Shown here piece by piece: positions 9,370-17,772 of a stretch of DNA of 64,000 nucleotides (positions within the stretch are counted from its first letter, which is position 1; the number at the start of each line of letters is the position of its first letter). The translations under genes and the position numbers were made by a program. Source of the DNA: Oscillospiraceae bacterium (GTDB lineage: Bacteria > Bacillota > Clostridia > Oscillospirales > Ruminococcaceae); the NCBI GenBank assembly GCA_012520915.1, contig JAAYNJ010000030.1, positions 1 through 64,000 on the forward strand, read 5' to 3'. Below the pieces are notes generated by a model. The model was given only the letters and a program-made list of their open reading frames with translations, was not told the origin of the DNA and ran no database searches.

Positions 9370-9964
9370 AAACTCGTCCTTTCCGAGTGTTTTTTGTGAA
9401 TATATCATGGATAGACAGATAAATAATAACGACGCATCTTCAACGAACGGATCCATCCGGGGCATATCCGACCGCAACGAGATTGCCGCAAAATACTATT
9501 TTCATAAAAACAAATCTAAAATCCCAAAATGATTTTAGCTCGGTTCAGCATTTTTGTAGTGTGAGCATTTGTCACTACTTTATATTTTTTTGCAGAATTT
9601 CAGAACCTGCTTAATAATCTAATCGGGTCATTTCAAAAACATTCCGAAATATTGTACGGCGGGAGTATAACTCGTTTTTGCTCTTCGTATGTTGAGAATT
9701 GATTAGGAGCTTTAATATTAATTTAAAATACGCGAAAATTGAGGTTATTCGTAAAGAACAATAATCCTGCCGGATAAAAAAGGTTTAACCTAAATACACA
9801 AACCCGCAGATGATAATTATCATCGGTTTCAACATACAGTTTCTACAAAAGAATATGAGATTTATCTGTCCGGATAACGAATCTAGGCCCTTAAAATAAA
9901 AACAGGTTGATATTTTCTTTGTTTTAAAAATAGACTTGAAAATCAAGAATCTTTATGTTATCCT
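9370..9964. other. Intergenic region between divergent transcripts
   Basis: About 600 AT-rich bases carry the promoters of both the exopolysaccharide operon (leftward) and the T-box transcript (rightward). A small hairpin GTAGTG/CACTAC (9556-9578) precedes a T-rich run on the plus strand. A possible rightward promoter is TTGAAA near 9935 with TATCCT 17 bases later. I looked for a c-di-GMP riboswitch before the exopolysaccharide operon and found no recognisable one. No coding sequence is evident. Confidence 0.5.
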
Positions 9965-10256
9965 CCCTTCAAAGGCTGTGACGGAGAGAAAGATATCCTT
10001 ACTCAGTATGGTCGGGAAGATACCGATGATTAGAGATGCTGCGGTTGGTGAAAGCAGTTGCTGACGGATATGTAAATACACTCCTGAGCTGATGCCCTGA
10101 AGATTAGTAGGGGTATATGGAAGCCCACCGTTATAGGGGCAGGGATTGTTAGATCCCGGTGAGCGGCGGTTTTTTAAAACCGCAATCAGGGTGGTACCGC
10201 GAGAATATGGCATTTCTCGTCCCTGAGCAAGTCCTAACTTGCTCAGGGACTTTTGT
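9965..10256 (+). promoter_or_regulatory. T-box riboswitch leader with terminator
   Basis: The T-box AGGGTGGTACCGCG is at 10188-10201. CAGGG (10187-10191) can pair with CCCTG (10221-10225) as antiterminator, competing with a perfect 13-bp terminator stem, GTCCCTGAGCAAG (10219-10231) with CTTGCTCAGGGAC (10238-10250), followed by TTTTG. Stem I has the AGAGA bulge near 10033 and GGTTGGTGAAAG at 10043-10054. The basal helix GGAG/CTCC and the ATATCC/GGATAT helix enclose a specifier loop GTAAATACA at 10072-10080. By position GTA (valine) directly follows the helix; TAT (10069-10071) and TAC (10077-10079), both tyrosine, are alternatives. Uncharged tRNA binding should permit transcription of the downstream lyase. 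Confidence 0.93.
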
Positions 10257-10288
10257 ATTGGGCAAGGATACGAGAAAGGAGAACAGAT

Positions 10289-11737
10289 ATGTCTAAAATT
10301 ACATTCATGTCGGGAGAAAAAGTACCACTCGAAATGCATAAAGTTCGAATGGTTCAAAAACTGAATTTGCTGCCCGTGGAAGACCGCGCGCGAAAAATGG
10401 AGGAAGCCGGATATAATACTTTTCTTTTGAAAAACCGGGATGTGTTCTTGGATATGCTCACGGACAGCGGTGTCAACGCGATGAGTGATAACCAATATGC
10501 CGCAATGATGCAAGCCGATGACAGTTATGCCGGATCGGAAACCTTTTACAAGCTCGAAAAAGTATTGCAGGATACTTTTGGAATGAAGTATTTTTTGCCT
10601 GCGCATCAGGGACGCGCATGCGAGCACATTATTGCAAGGACATTGGTAACGCCGGGCTCCGTTGCACTGATGAATTACCACTTTACTACGACCAAGGCGC
10701 TTATCACATTGTCGGGCGGATCGGTGGAAGAAATAATTGATGATGAGGGATTAAAGATAGAAAGCTCCGCGTCTTTCAAGGGCGATATTGACATTGAAAA
10801 ATTAAACGAGGCTATTAAACGTATAGGAAAGGATAAAATCAGCTTCGTCCGTATTGAAGCGGGAACAAACCTCGTGGGAGGACAACCTGTTTCGATGCAG
10901 AACATTCGTGATGTTTCAAGGATATGCCGTAAGGAAGGTATTGTTTTTGTCTTTGACGCAAGTCTTCTGGCGGACAACCTGTATTTTATAAAGACAAGAG
11001 AAGAAGAGTTCAAAAATTCTGAAATTATAGACATCGCAAGGGAAATAGGATCTCTTTCGGATATTTTTTATTTTTCGGGACGCAAACTCGGGACAGCGCG
11101 TGGCGGCGGAATCCTGACATCAGATGAGAAACTACATGCCAGAATGCGAGAACTGATACCCCTTTTTGAGGGATTTATCACATATGGCGGAATGTCTGTA
11201 AGGGAAATGGAAGCCATGGCCGTAGGTATACGCGAAACTATGGATTATAATGTTATCAGCCAGACCCCTGTTTTTATTGAAGCTCTGAGTAATGAGTTGA
11301 TTTCCAAGGGTGTTCCGGTCGTGACACCTCCGGGAGGCCTTGGCTGTCATGTGGATGCAAGCCGTTTTTGCGAACACATCCCGCGGAATCAATATATTGC
11401 CGGTTCGTTAAACGCAGCGATATTTATAGCCAGCGGGGTGAGAGGGATGGAACGGGGTACGCTCAGCGAGCAGCGAAATGAAGATGGAAGCGAACAAATG
11501 GCGGATATGGAGTTGGTGCGCCTTGCGATACCGAAGCGGGTATTTACTCTATCTCAAATCAAGTACACTGCTGACCGTATCTCCTGGCTGTTTAAAAATC
11601 GCCGGTTAATCGGCGGTTTGGAATTTATTGAAGAACCTTCGGTGTTGCGCTTTTTCTTCGGCCGCCTGAAACCTATAGGAGATTGGCCGGAATTATTGGT
11701 CAGGCAGTTCCGTAAAGATTTTGGCGATAGTTTATAA
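10289..11737 (+). CDS. Beta-eliminating lyase, tryptophanase/tyrosine phenol-lyase family (divergent)
   Basis: A 482-residue PLP enzyme of the family that cleaves tryptophan or tyrosine to the aromatic ring compound, pyruvate and ammonia. Family blocks present are GYNTFLL, LTDSGVNAMSD, DDSYAGSE, PAHQGRACE, FTTTK, GGQPVSM, YGGMSVREMEA and MERGTLS. The PLP lysine is expected at Lys266 in SGRK (SGKK in characterised enzymes). The Arg that contacts the cofactor in DATR is Leu here (DASLLADN), and IPKRVFT keeps an Arg at the position linked to tyrosine phenol-lyase. Substrate is therefore uncertain. The ATG follows AAAGGAG by seven bases, just after the T-box terminator. Control of a degradative-type lyase by a T-box is unusual. 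Confidence 0.85.
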   Translation: MSKITFMSGEKVPLEMHKVRMVQKLNLLPVEDRARKMEEAGYNTFLLKNRDVFLDMLTDSGVNAMSDNQYAAMMQADDSYAGSETFYKLEKVLQDTFGMKYFLPAHQGRACEHIIARTLVTPGSVALMNYHFTTTKALITLSGGSVEEIIDDEGLKIESSASFKGDIDIEKLNEAIKRIGKDKISFVRIEAGTNLVGGQPVSMQNIRDVSRICRKEGIVFVFDASLLADNLYFIKTREEEFKNSEIIDIAREIGSLSDIFYFSGRKLGTARGGGILTSDEKLHARMRELIPLFEGFITYGGMSVREMEAMAVGIRETMDYNVISQTPVFIEALSNELISKGVPVVTPPGGLGCHVDASRFCEHIPRNQYIAGSLNAAIFIASGVRGMERGTLSEQRNEDGSEQMADMELVRLAIPKRVFTLSQIKYTADRISWLFKNRRLIGGLEFIEEPSVLRFFFGRLKPIGDWPELLVRQFRKDFGDSL

Positions 11738-11765
11738 ATTTCCTATTTTTTATATTGCAATGCAA

Positions 11766-11804
11766 ACAAAACAGGTCGGGATATCCGGCCTGTTTTGTGT
11801 TTTT
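11766..11804 (+). terminator. Terminator of the lyase gene
   Basis: ACAAAACAGG (11766-11775) pairs with CCTGTTTTGT (11789-11798), extended inward by partial pairing, and is followed by GTTTTT. It lies 28 bases after the lyase stop codon. Confidence 0.85.
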
Positions 11805-12070
11805 AACCATTCAATGGTTATGCATAATGACGATGCTGACCGGACTTTAACCGGCAGCTGTCTATTTCAGATAGTGGAGGCGGTTAGGTTTCGTTCGGAG
11901 AACAATATTTTTGGTCTGGAATGATTCTATGTGTCAGATATGCAATCAGATAAATTAAAATGAAAGATTATATACTGAAACGAATAGAAACACCATATAA
12001 ACGATGTAAAAAGATTCGTCAATATTTTAAAGGAGCATTGCATATATTTTAAGGCGGACAACTGCGGCAG
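11805..12070. other. Intergenic stretch without recognised features
   Basis: AT-rich sequence between the lyase terminator and the convergent terminator of the SH3-C39 gene. Short frames here lack ribosome sites and family similarity. I see no RNA or repeat. Confidence 0.4.
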
Positions 12071-12110
12071 AAAAAAACTGGGGAGTCGGCGCTAACCGAA
12101 CTCCCTCAGT
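12071..12110 (-). terminator. Terminator of the SH3-C39 protein gene
   Basis: On the minus strand GGGAGTTCGG pairs with CCGACTCCC (12105-12081, one bulged base), extended by ACTG/CAGT, and runs into seven T residues (12077-12071). Confidence 0.8.
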
Positions 12111-12144
12111 ATCAGACAGGATTCTTAACTTGGCAGATACGTCG

Positions 12145-13098
12145 TTACCACGTCGGAAAACGCCAAATTTTAAAGACATTATTTATACTCATGATATCGG
12201 ACTCGCCAAGCGTCTTATATTTGCCGTCGTCGGGATCCACAACATAATATTCACCGTCTACGATACTCACGAGAACAACAGCATGATCGTAAGATTTTCC
12301 AGGACATTCGCCGAATAATACGACAGGACCATATTTTAAATTAGTAGTAATTGTTTGAGTACGTAAAGCTTTTTTTGCGTCGGTCTCATCGACATTCAAA
12401 CCCACCATCCTAAGATTTTCTGCTCGGACAGTTTTTGTCAGTCCTTTTTCTGTCCAATAACCTGCTTTTTTGAGGCTTCTCTCATCTACTTTTGAGTATT
12501 CTTTACCCTGCGCATATAACTTCATCCTCATGGCAATAGCTACTGACGTAATCGTGCAAGTCCCATTTTTAGCAGTATGATCCGATTGTTTTTGGTGATA
12601 AACATTTACTGGATATTTGCAGGGAACTTTCGACGCTTTAAGTGTAACATATCTCAAATCGGGTTTCGGAGCGGGCTTTGGTGCGGGTTGCGGTGCGGGC
12701 TTTGGTGCGGGTTTCGGTGCGGGTTGCGGAGCGGGCTTTGGAGCGGGCTTTGGAGCGGGCTTTGGTGCGGGTTTCGGCGCTGTTTTCGTAACAACTGGCT
12801 TTGCCCATGCCAGTGAGACATAACCTGTTTTGCCGTTGTAGGTCGTTTTTCCCCAGCCGCCTGAAACAGCGGTTACCTTGAAACTCTTGCCATAGGGTAT
12901 TGCCGTTAAAACCTTATATTGTGTACCTTGACCGGCCCGTAGGTTGAGTCCGTCCCGGTCGGACGGAGTGTAGTTGCCGGTGGAATACTTCGACGTAGCT
13001 GCCAACGCCTCCATCGGCGGAAAGACAACAAGCGACAACAGAAGTATAATGCTCAATACCGCTACAACTGTTTTTGATTTAAATCTTAAGGAGCTCAT
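12145..13098 (-). CDS. Secreted SH3b - Pro-rich linker - C39-like peptidase domain protein
   Basis: A 317-residue exported protein. It has a signal peptide (Lys/Arg N-terminus, long hydrophobic core, cleavage near ALAA at ~34-37), an SH3b domain (~40-100, LNLRAGQGTQYKVL and GKTGYVS), a long APKP/APQP repeat linker and a C-terminal papain-like domain of the C39_2 type. NGTCTITSVA supplies the candidate catalytic Cys, and YDHAVVLVS with VDPDDG the His and Asp. It probably binds the cell wall through SH3b and cleaves peptides or acts as a surface hydrolase. The ATG is preceded by GAGGTGG at five bases; a GTG three codons upstream is less well placed. It stands alone between two terminators. Confidence 0.8.
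   Translation of the reverse strand: MSSLRFKSKTVVAVLSIILLLSLVVFPPMEALAATSKYSTGNYTPSDRDGLNLRAGQGTQYKVLTAIPYGKSFKVTAVSGGWGKTTYNGKTGYVSLAWAKPVVTKTAPKPAPKPAPKPAPKPAPQPAPKPAPKPAPQPAPKPAPKPDLRYVTLKASKVPCKYPVNVYHQKQSDHTAKNGTCTITSVAIAMRMKLYAQGKEYSKVDERSLKKAGYWTEKGLTKTVRAENLRMVGLNVDETDAKKALRTQTITTNLKYGPVVLFGECPGKSYDHAVVLVSIVDGEYYVVDPDDGKYKTLGESDIMSINNVFKIWRFPTW
12663..12780 (-). repeat. 12-bp tandem repeat coding the Pro-rich linker
   Basis: About ten near-identical 12-base units encode Ala-Pro-Lys-Pro with occasional Ala-Pro-Gln-Pro. Copy number is likely to vary by slippage and would change linker length without altering the frame. The antisense frames across this tract are open only because of the repeat. 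Confidence 0.9.
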
Positions 13099-13252
13099 AA
13101 TAACCACCTCGCCTACATAAAAATGAAAGAATCTTTTCCGTACCCAAAGGATACAATTCTAGTATTGGTTGAAGTATAGACGTAGGTACAGTTAGATTCC
13201 TTAATCCAGGTTAAGAAATAAAAATTTATTGAGAGAAATTATTATCCTTAGT

Positions 13253-13825
13253 TTATACGCTATCCCTAATTTTCTTGATTTTACTTAGAGTTTCAGGTGC
13301 TATTCCTAAGTAACTCGCAACATGGATCTGTTTTAACTTACCTATGAGATCAGGATGCATTTTTTCGAACCAAAGCAATTTTTCACGTGCAGTCGAACGG
13401 TAAAGAATTTTCTTATGTGTATTGTGGTAGACAAGGGCATCGGCGAGTCTTTGACAGACTAAAGACATTATTTCCGGATTTTCGTTAATAAGTTCAAGTA
13501 TAAGATTATGCGGAACGATTAGGTAGTTGCCGTCGAGAAGCACTTGAAAATTAAGTGATGCGGTCTTCTCAAATAAGTTCGTCGATACGAGAGGAAGTCC
13601 GGCCTTTGAAGTGATACAATCTGTGAATTCGTCGCCGTTTTCGAAACTCGTATATCCGCGAGCAGCACCGCTGATTAAGAAATATATGTTGGATTGAACC
13701 TGCCCTTCCTTTATGATTATTTCAGGATGTCGAAAATACTTAATGGAAGATTTCGAAGCGATTTCTCTTCGACAAACTTCGTCACCAATCTGAAATACAT
13801 CTTGAAGGATTTGCTCTACTTTCAC
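13253..13825 (-). CDS. Crp/Fnr-family transcription regulator
   Basis: A 190-residue protein with an N-terminal cyclic-nucleotide-binding-type beta-roll (~20-120; FLISGAARGY and a glycine-rich turn) and a C-terminal helix-turn-helix (~165-185, HVASYLGIAPETLSKIKKI). No Cys cluster for an iron-sulfur centre is evident, so an Fnr oxygen sensor is unlikely. It resembles the shorter Crp-like regulators common in Bacteroidota and Clostridia that often control a neighbour. The GTG start follows GGAGG by nine bases. It is transcribed alone; the target is unknown, with the SH3-C39 gene the nearest downstream candidate. Confidence 0.85.
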   Translation of the reverse strand: MKVEQILQDVFQIGDEVCRREIASKSSIKYFRHPEIIIKEGQVQSNIYFLISGAARGYTSFENGDEFTDCITSKAGLPLVSTNLFEKTASLNFQVLLDGNYLIVPHNLILELINENPEIMSLVCQRLADALVYHNTHKKILYRSTAREKLLWFEKMHPDLIGKLKQIHVASYLGIAPETLSKIKKIRDSV

Positions 13826-14205
13826 CTATCTGAACCTCCGTTAAAACTTTTGGGTTGTAATAGCGGACATATGTTCTTGAGAACTTTTCAACTATATTTG
13901 CGCATCACATGTTGCGTGCTTGTTTCATATGGTTGTGCTGTACTATAAATAAGATCGCTCATAGAGCGGAACCCGCCCTGCTCAAAAACATATACCTCGT
14001 TAACTTGCATAAAAAAAACCCGATTTGTCAACACTTTGCCGGGCAGTTTGAAAAATATGACGGAGCAGTTCTGCTGAGAATGCTCGAAATATCGAAAAAA
14101 TCAGGACTCCGAAATGCTTCTACAAGTGTTGCGATTATACAAAGTCTTAATAGCTATAAAAAGTGTTTTTCAGTTTGTGAATATAACAGTAATTGCTATA
14201 TAAGT
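13826..14205. other. Intergenic region, no confident gene
   Basis: About 380 bases between the Crp-like gene and tRNA-Leu. An open frame on the plus strand (13909-14217) runs into the tRNA and lacks a ribosome site and family similarity; it may be decayed coding sequence. No hairpin with a T tract stands out. Confidence 0.35.
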
Positions 14206-14293
14206 TGGTGCCGCTGACCGGACTTGAACCGGTACGGATGTTTAGTCCGAGGGATTTTAAGTCCCTTGTGTCTGCCGATTCCACCACAGCGGC
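14206..14293 (-). tRNA. tRNA-Leu (anticodon TAA)
   Basis: The acceptor stem GCCGCTG/CAGCGGC with encoded CCA, a long variable arm as expected for leucine, and the anticodon arm AGGGA-CTTAAAA-TCCCT give anticodon TAA. The T arm contains GGTTCAAGTCC. It is a solitary tRNA with its own promoter. Confidence 0.97.
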
Positions 14294-14301
14294 ACATTGT
14301 G

Positions 14302-14330
14302 ATTTTACAAAGTGTATGAGAATAAGTCAA
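14302..14330 (-). promoter_or_regulatory. Promoter of tRNA-Leu(TAA)
   Basis: On the minus strand TTGACT (14330-14325), a 17-base spacer and TAAAAT (14307-14302) lie eight bases before the tRNA 5' end. Confidence 0.8.
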
Positions 14331-14343
14331 CAATAAAATGATT

Positions 14344-15132
14344 TCAATTTGCGTAAATCAATCCGACTATTCTATTTGATAAACTCAGGGGGAGGAGTTT
14401 GAACAGCAAAGAAAAAATCTTATATTTAAAACCAATGATATATTTCGGCTTGACTCTGTTTTTTAATGAAATCCCCACAATTTTAGAGGCGACATATTCC
14501 GCAGACATTCCGGACTGTTCATCTTCCTCCATCAAGGAAACCGATTTTTCGATTCTTCCGTCGTAAAGCGTATTTCCTTCCGAATCTTTAATCCTGTTAG
14601 CGGAAAAACCGGTTTTAACATCCCCCGGCAAAACAGAAGTGACGGAAATTCCAAAAGGTTTTAATTCATTAGCCAGCGCAGATGACATGGAAAAAACTGC
14701 CGCCTTTGAAGACGAATAAAAAGCTTGGAAGGGAATTGGTATGTCGGAAGCTACGGAGCAAATGTTGACGATTCTACCGCGGTTTTCCCTTAGGTATGGT
14801 ATGCACGCTTTACATATGTAATAACATCCGAAAAAGTTAACATCAAATTGTTTTATCACGTCCGACGACTTGGAATACTCAACGGCGCCGGATATGCCCA
14901 TGCCTGCATTGTTTATTACCAAATCTATTCTGCCGGACAGTTCAACAACTCGGTTAACTGATGAAACAACCGAACTTTCATCTGAAACATCGCAAAATAT
15001 GTGGTTAACATCTTCGGCCGAAGTGCCGGAACGACTGAAATCGTAGACGGTATAATCCGATTCCGAAAGAAGTTTTGCAACTAATTTGCCTATTCCACTG
15101 CTTCCCCCGGTTACAATTGCTACTTTGCGCAT
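14344..15132 (-). CDS. Short-chain dehydrogenase/reductase, possible 3-ketosphinganine reductase
   Basis: A 262-residue classical SDR: TGGSSGIG cofactor motif near residue 8, NNAG, and a YSSSK catalytic motif with an upstream Ser in ICSVAS. Family membership is clear; substrate is inferred from context. Its ATG overlaps the stop of the upstream alpha-oxoamine synthase gene (TGATG), so the two are translationally coupled. That pairing would let it reduce the beta-keto product of the synthase, as 3-ketodihydrosphingosine reductases do in eukaryotes and Bacteroidota. Other SDR roles cannot be excluded. A TTG one codon upstream is an alternative start. Confidence 0.8.
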   Translation of the reverse strand: MRKVAIVTGGSSGIGKLVAKLLSESDYTVYDFSRSGTSAEDVNHIFCDVSDESSVVSSVNRVVELSGRIDLVINNAGMGISGAVEYSKSSDVIKQFDVNFFGCYYICKACIPYLRENRGRIVNICSVASDIPIPFQAFYSSSKAAVFSMSSALANELKPFGISVTSVLPGDVKTGFSANRIKDSEGNTLYDGRIEKSVSLMEEDEQSGMSAEYVASKIVGISLKNRVKPKYIIGFKYKIFSLLFKLLPLSLSNRIVGLIYAN

Positions 15133-16313
15133 CAAATAATCTCTCTTTGTTTTAGTGTTTCGGCTATGATGTCCATAGCTTCATCAAGAATTTGCTCTGT
15201 ATGAGAAGCCATATAGCTGGTTCTCAACAAGCATTCATTTGCGGGAGTAGCCGGAGGAAGTACCGGGTTTACGTAAACTCCGTTATCGAAAAGCAATTTT
15301 GCTGTTACAAGGGTGTTGGTGTAGTCATATGTGTATATCGGAATGATAGGAGTTGAAGACTCCCTCACCTTTATACCCCTTTTTGCATACCCTTCTCTTG
15401 CATATTGTGAAATTTCAGATAATCTATCCACAATTTCCGGATGGCTTCTCAAATATCTGAGGGACTCCAATGCTACAGCGCAGCTGGATGGGGTGATAGA
15501 TGCAGAAAAGATGAAGGGTCTGGAGTTGTGTTTGACGTATTCTATTACATATCGCTCAGCTGCCATATATCCGCCAAGGCTTGCAAGGGATTTGCTGAAG
15601 GTTCCCATATAAATATCGACTTCATCTTCGAGACCAAAATGGCTGGCAGTTCCTCTTCCGCCTTTTCCCAATACTCCTAAGCCGTGAGCATCATCGACCA
15701 TTGTTCTTGCATTGTATTTTTTTGCGAGTTTAACGATTTCAGGAAGGTTGGCGATATCTCCGCCCATACTGAAAACTCCATCGACTACTATTAGTTTTCC
15801 CGCATCTTTTGGAATTTTTTTCAATATGTTCTCGAGATCGGTCATATCATTATGCTTATATCTTTCCATTTTGCCGTAACTTAGACGACATGCATCATAG
15901 ATTGATGCGTGATTTTCCCTGTCACATATGACGTAATCGCCTCTTCCCACTATTGCGCTGATAATACCGAGATTGGACTGAAATCCTGTTGAAAAAGTGA
16001 TAGTAGCCTCTTTGCCTAAAAAATCGGCAAGTTCTTTTTCCAACTCCAAATGAAGGGATAAGGTCCCGTTTAAGAATCTGGAACCTGAGCAGCCTGTTCC
16101 ATATTCCTCTATTGCTTTAATGCCTGCTTGAGTCATCATAGGGTTTGTGGTCAAACCGAGATAATTGTTTGACCCCAGCATTATTCTTCTTTTGCCTTCC
16201 ATTATTACTTCAATATCCTGTCGGGACTCCAAAGCATGAAAATAGGGATATATTCCCGCTGCCTTAGCATCTTCCGCCATGGTAAAGTTTTTGCATTTTT
16301 GAAAAAGATCCAT
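15132..16313 (-). CDS. Alpha-oxoamine synthase, serine-palmitoyltransferase-like
   Basis: A 393-residue PLP enzyme of the family containing serine palmitoyltransferase, KBL and BioF. Visible blocks are GSNNYLGLT, YGTGCSGSRFLNGT, ENHASIYD, VDGVFSMGGD, DDAHGLGVLG and GTFSKSLASLGG with the PLP lysine at Lys241. From memory, the GTGCSGSRFLNGT and FSKSLA blocks, and YPYF near residue 22, match bacterial serine palmitoyltransferases (Bacteroides) better than KBL, which has ASVRFICGT and GTLGKALGG. Predicted reaction: decarboxylative condensation of an amino acid with an acyl-CoA or acyl-ACP. The start has GAGG eight bases upstream. No ceramide synthase is seen nearby. Confidence 0.82.
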   Translation of the reverse strand: MDLFQKCKNFTMAEDAKAAGIYPYFHALESRQDIEVIMEGKRRIMLGSNNYLGLTTNPMMTQAGIKAIEEYGTGCSGSRFLNGTLSLHLELEKELADFLGKEATITFSTGFQSNLGIISAIVGRGDYVICDRENHASIYDACRLSYGKMERYKHNDMTDLENILKKIPKDAGKLIVVDGVFSMGGDIANLPEIVKLAKKYNARTMVDDAHGLGVLGKGGRGTASHFGLEDEVDIYMGTFSKSLASLGGYMAAERYVIEYVKHNSRPFIFSASITPSSCAVALESLRYLRSHPEIVDRLSEISQYAREGYAKRGIKVRESSTPIIPIYTYDYTNTLVTAKLLFDNGVYVNPVLPPATPANECLLRTSYMASHTEQILDEAMDIIAETLKQREII

Positions 16314-16576
16314 AATAAAACCTCAAAGCTCTATTAAATTCGAATTAGTTTTTAAGATAAACTTGTTGATGATGAAATTGATTCTACATTAAGAACAGCA
16401 TCATTACAAGTTTGATAAAAATCCGTTAATTAAACAATAACAAAATAAACTAAAAAAATCTCAATAATTGTCAAAAAGCACAATTTTAAATGCGTTTGAA
16501 TATTTAAGCTCAAATCAACTCTGTTTATTGTTATAATACTATAAATATAAATTTGGAAAAATATGAGGATAATGAG
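16314..16576. promoter_or_regulatory. Divergent promoter region (oxoamine synthase / deoB)
   Basis: Very AT-rich, about 260 bases. Leftward, TTGACA (16474-16469) with AGTTTA 17 bases downstream is a weak candidate. Rightward, TATAAT near 16531 could serve deoB but has no good -35. No operator recognised. Confidence 0.35.
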
Positions 16577-17755
16577 ATGAAAAGGAGAGTATTCCTTATA
16601 GTTTTAGATAGCTTTGGGGTTGGTGCCATGCCCGATGCGGAAGATTATGGAGACTCGGGTTCATCGACAATAGCCAGTGTTATCAAATCAGAAAAGCTTT
16701 CAGTCCCGACCATGAGCTCGCTTGGTCTATTTAATATTGCAGGGATAAATGTTGGAGATAAATCTCTAACTCCTATCGGGGCGTATGCCAGATTGGCGGA
16801 AAAGTCAAAAGGAAAAGACACCACGGTAGGACATTGGGAAATTGCCGGAATTATCTCTGAATACCCCTTGCCGGTTTTTCCGAACGGTTTTCCCGATGAG
16901 CTTATTAACAGGTTTGAAACGGAAACGGGAAGGAAAGTAATTTGCAATCTCCCTTATTCCGGCACGGAAGTGCTAAAGGTGTATGGGGAAGAGCATATGC
17001 AGACGGGAAATCTTATTGTCTATACGTCAGCGGATAGTGTATTTCAAATTGCCGCACATGAGGAGATTGTTCCACTGGAGGAATTGTACGATTATTGTAG
17101 AAAGGCAAGGGAAATTCTACAGGGAGAATGGGGAGTAGGAAGGGTAATTGCGAGACCTTTTGTAGGAGATAATGAATCCGGTTTTACGAGAACTTCAAAC
17201 AGGCATGATTTTTCGCTTGAACCGCCCAATGACTCTATGCTCGATATTCTGCAAAAAAACAATATTGACACAATAGGCATAGGGAAGATTTATGATATTT
17301 TTGCAGGTAAGGGTATATCCAAAACCTTTTCCACCAGAAACAATGATGAAGGTATGAAAATCACATCTGAATTACTTGAAGAAGATTTTTGCGGATTGTG
17401 TTTCGTGAATCTGGTTGAGTTTGATATGGTCTATGGTCACAGAAGGAATATTGATGGATATGCTGCTGCTCTTTCCGAATTTGACTCTCAGTTATCGGAT
17501 TTTATTGAGAACATGAGAGACGATGACTTACTGATAATAACCGCTGACCACGGTTGTGATCCCGGGTTTACCGCATCAACCGATCACACGAGAGAATATG
17601 TCCCCATGCTTGCGTATGGAAGAGGTGTTAAAAAGGGGAAAGACCTTGGGACAAGATGCAGTTTTTCCGATATCAGTGCAACTATCCTCGACTACTTTAA
17701 CATCGATAATACACTTGAGGGGAACAGTTTTTTGGACGAAATTTCACAGAATTAA
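16577..17755 (+). CDS. deoB: Phosphopentomutase
   Basis: A 392-residue metalloenzyme that interconverts ribose/deoxyribose 1- and 5-phosphate in nucleoside catabolism. The alkaline-phosphatase-superfamily signature is clear: VLDSFGVGAMPDA at the start (metal Asp), DTTVGHWE with the phosphorylated Thr region, and TADHGCDP plus TDHTREYVP near the C-terminus for the metal-binding residues. Length matches the family. The ATG with GAGG eight bases upstream is preferred to a TTG eight codons earlier. It opens a plus-strand run that ends with a nucleoside hydrolase, consistent with nucleoside salvage feeding sugar phosphates to glycolysis. Confidence 0.96.
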   Translation: MKRRVFLIVLDSFGVGAMPDAEDYGDSGSSTIASVIKSEKLSVPTMSSLGLFNIAGINVGDKSLTPIGAYARLAEKSKGKDTTVGHWEIAGIISEYPLPVFPNGFPDELINRFETETGRKVICNLPYSGTEVLKVYGEEHMQTGNLIVYTSADSVFQIAAHEEIVPLEELYDYCRKAREILQGEWGVGRVIARPFVGDNESGFTRTSNRHDFSLEPPNDSMLDILQKNNIDTIGIGKIYDIFAGKGISKTFSTRNNDEGMKITSELLEEDFCGLCFVNLVEFDMVYGHRRNIDGYAAALSEFDSQLSDFIENMRDDDLLIITADHGCDPGFTASTDHTREYVPMLAYGRGVKKGKDLGTRCSFSDISATILDYFNIDNTLEGNSFLDEISQN

Positions 17756-17772
17756 AAGGAAGGTGTTTTTAA

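Noticed and set aside
9370-9964. c-di-GMP riboswitch upstream of the exopolysaccharide operon
   Set aside because: It would fit the biology, but I could not find the conserved GEMM core on the minus strand.
12663-12780. Possible CRISPR array (regular repeats)
   Set aside because: Units are only 12 bases, contiguous without spacers, and lie inside a coding sequence. No CRISPR array was seen anywhere in the window.
12577-12823. Two long plus-strand frames rich in Gly, Ala and Cys over the linker region
   Set aside because: They are antisense readings of the 12-bp repeat that codes the APKP linker and have no ribosome site.
13909-14217. 102-codon plus-strand frame before tRNA-Leu(TAA)
   Set aside because: It runs into the tRNA gene, has no ribosome site and matches no family I know; at most decayed sequence.
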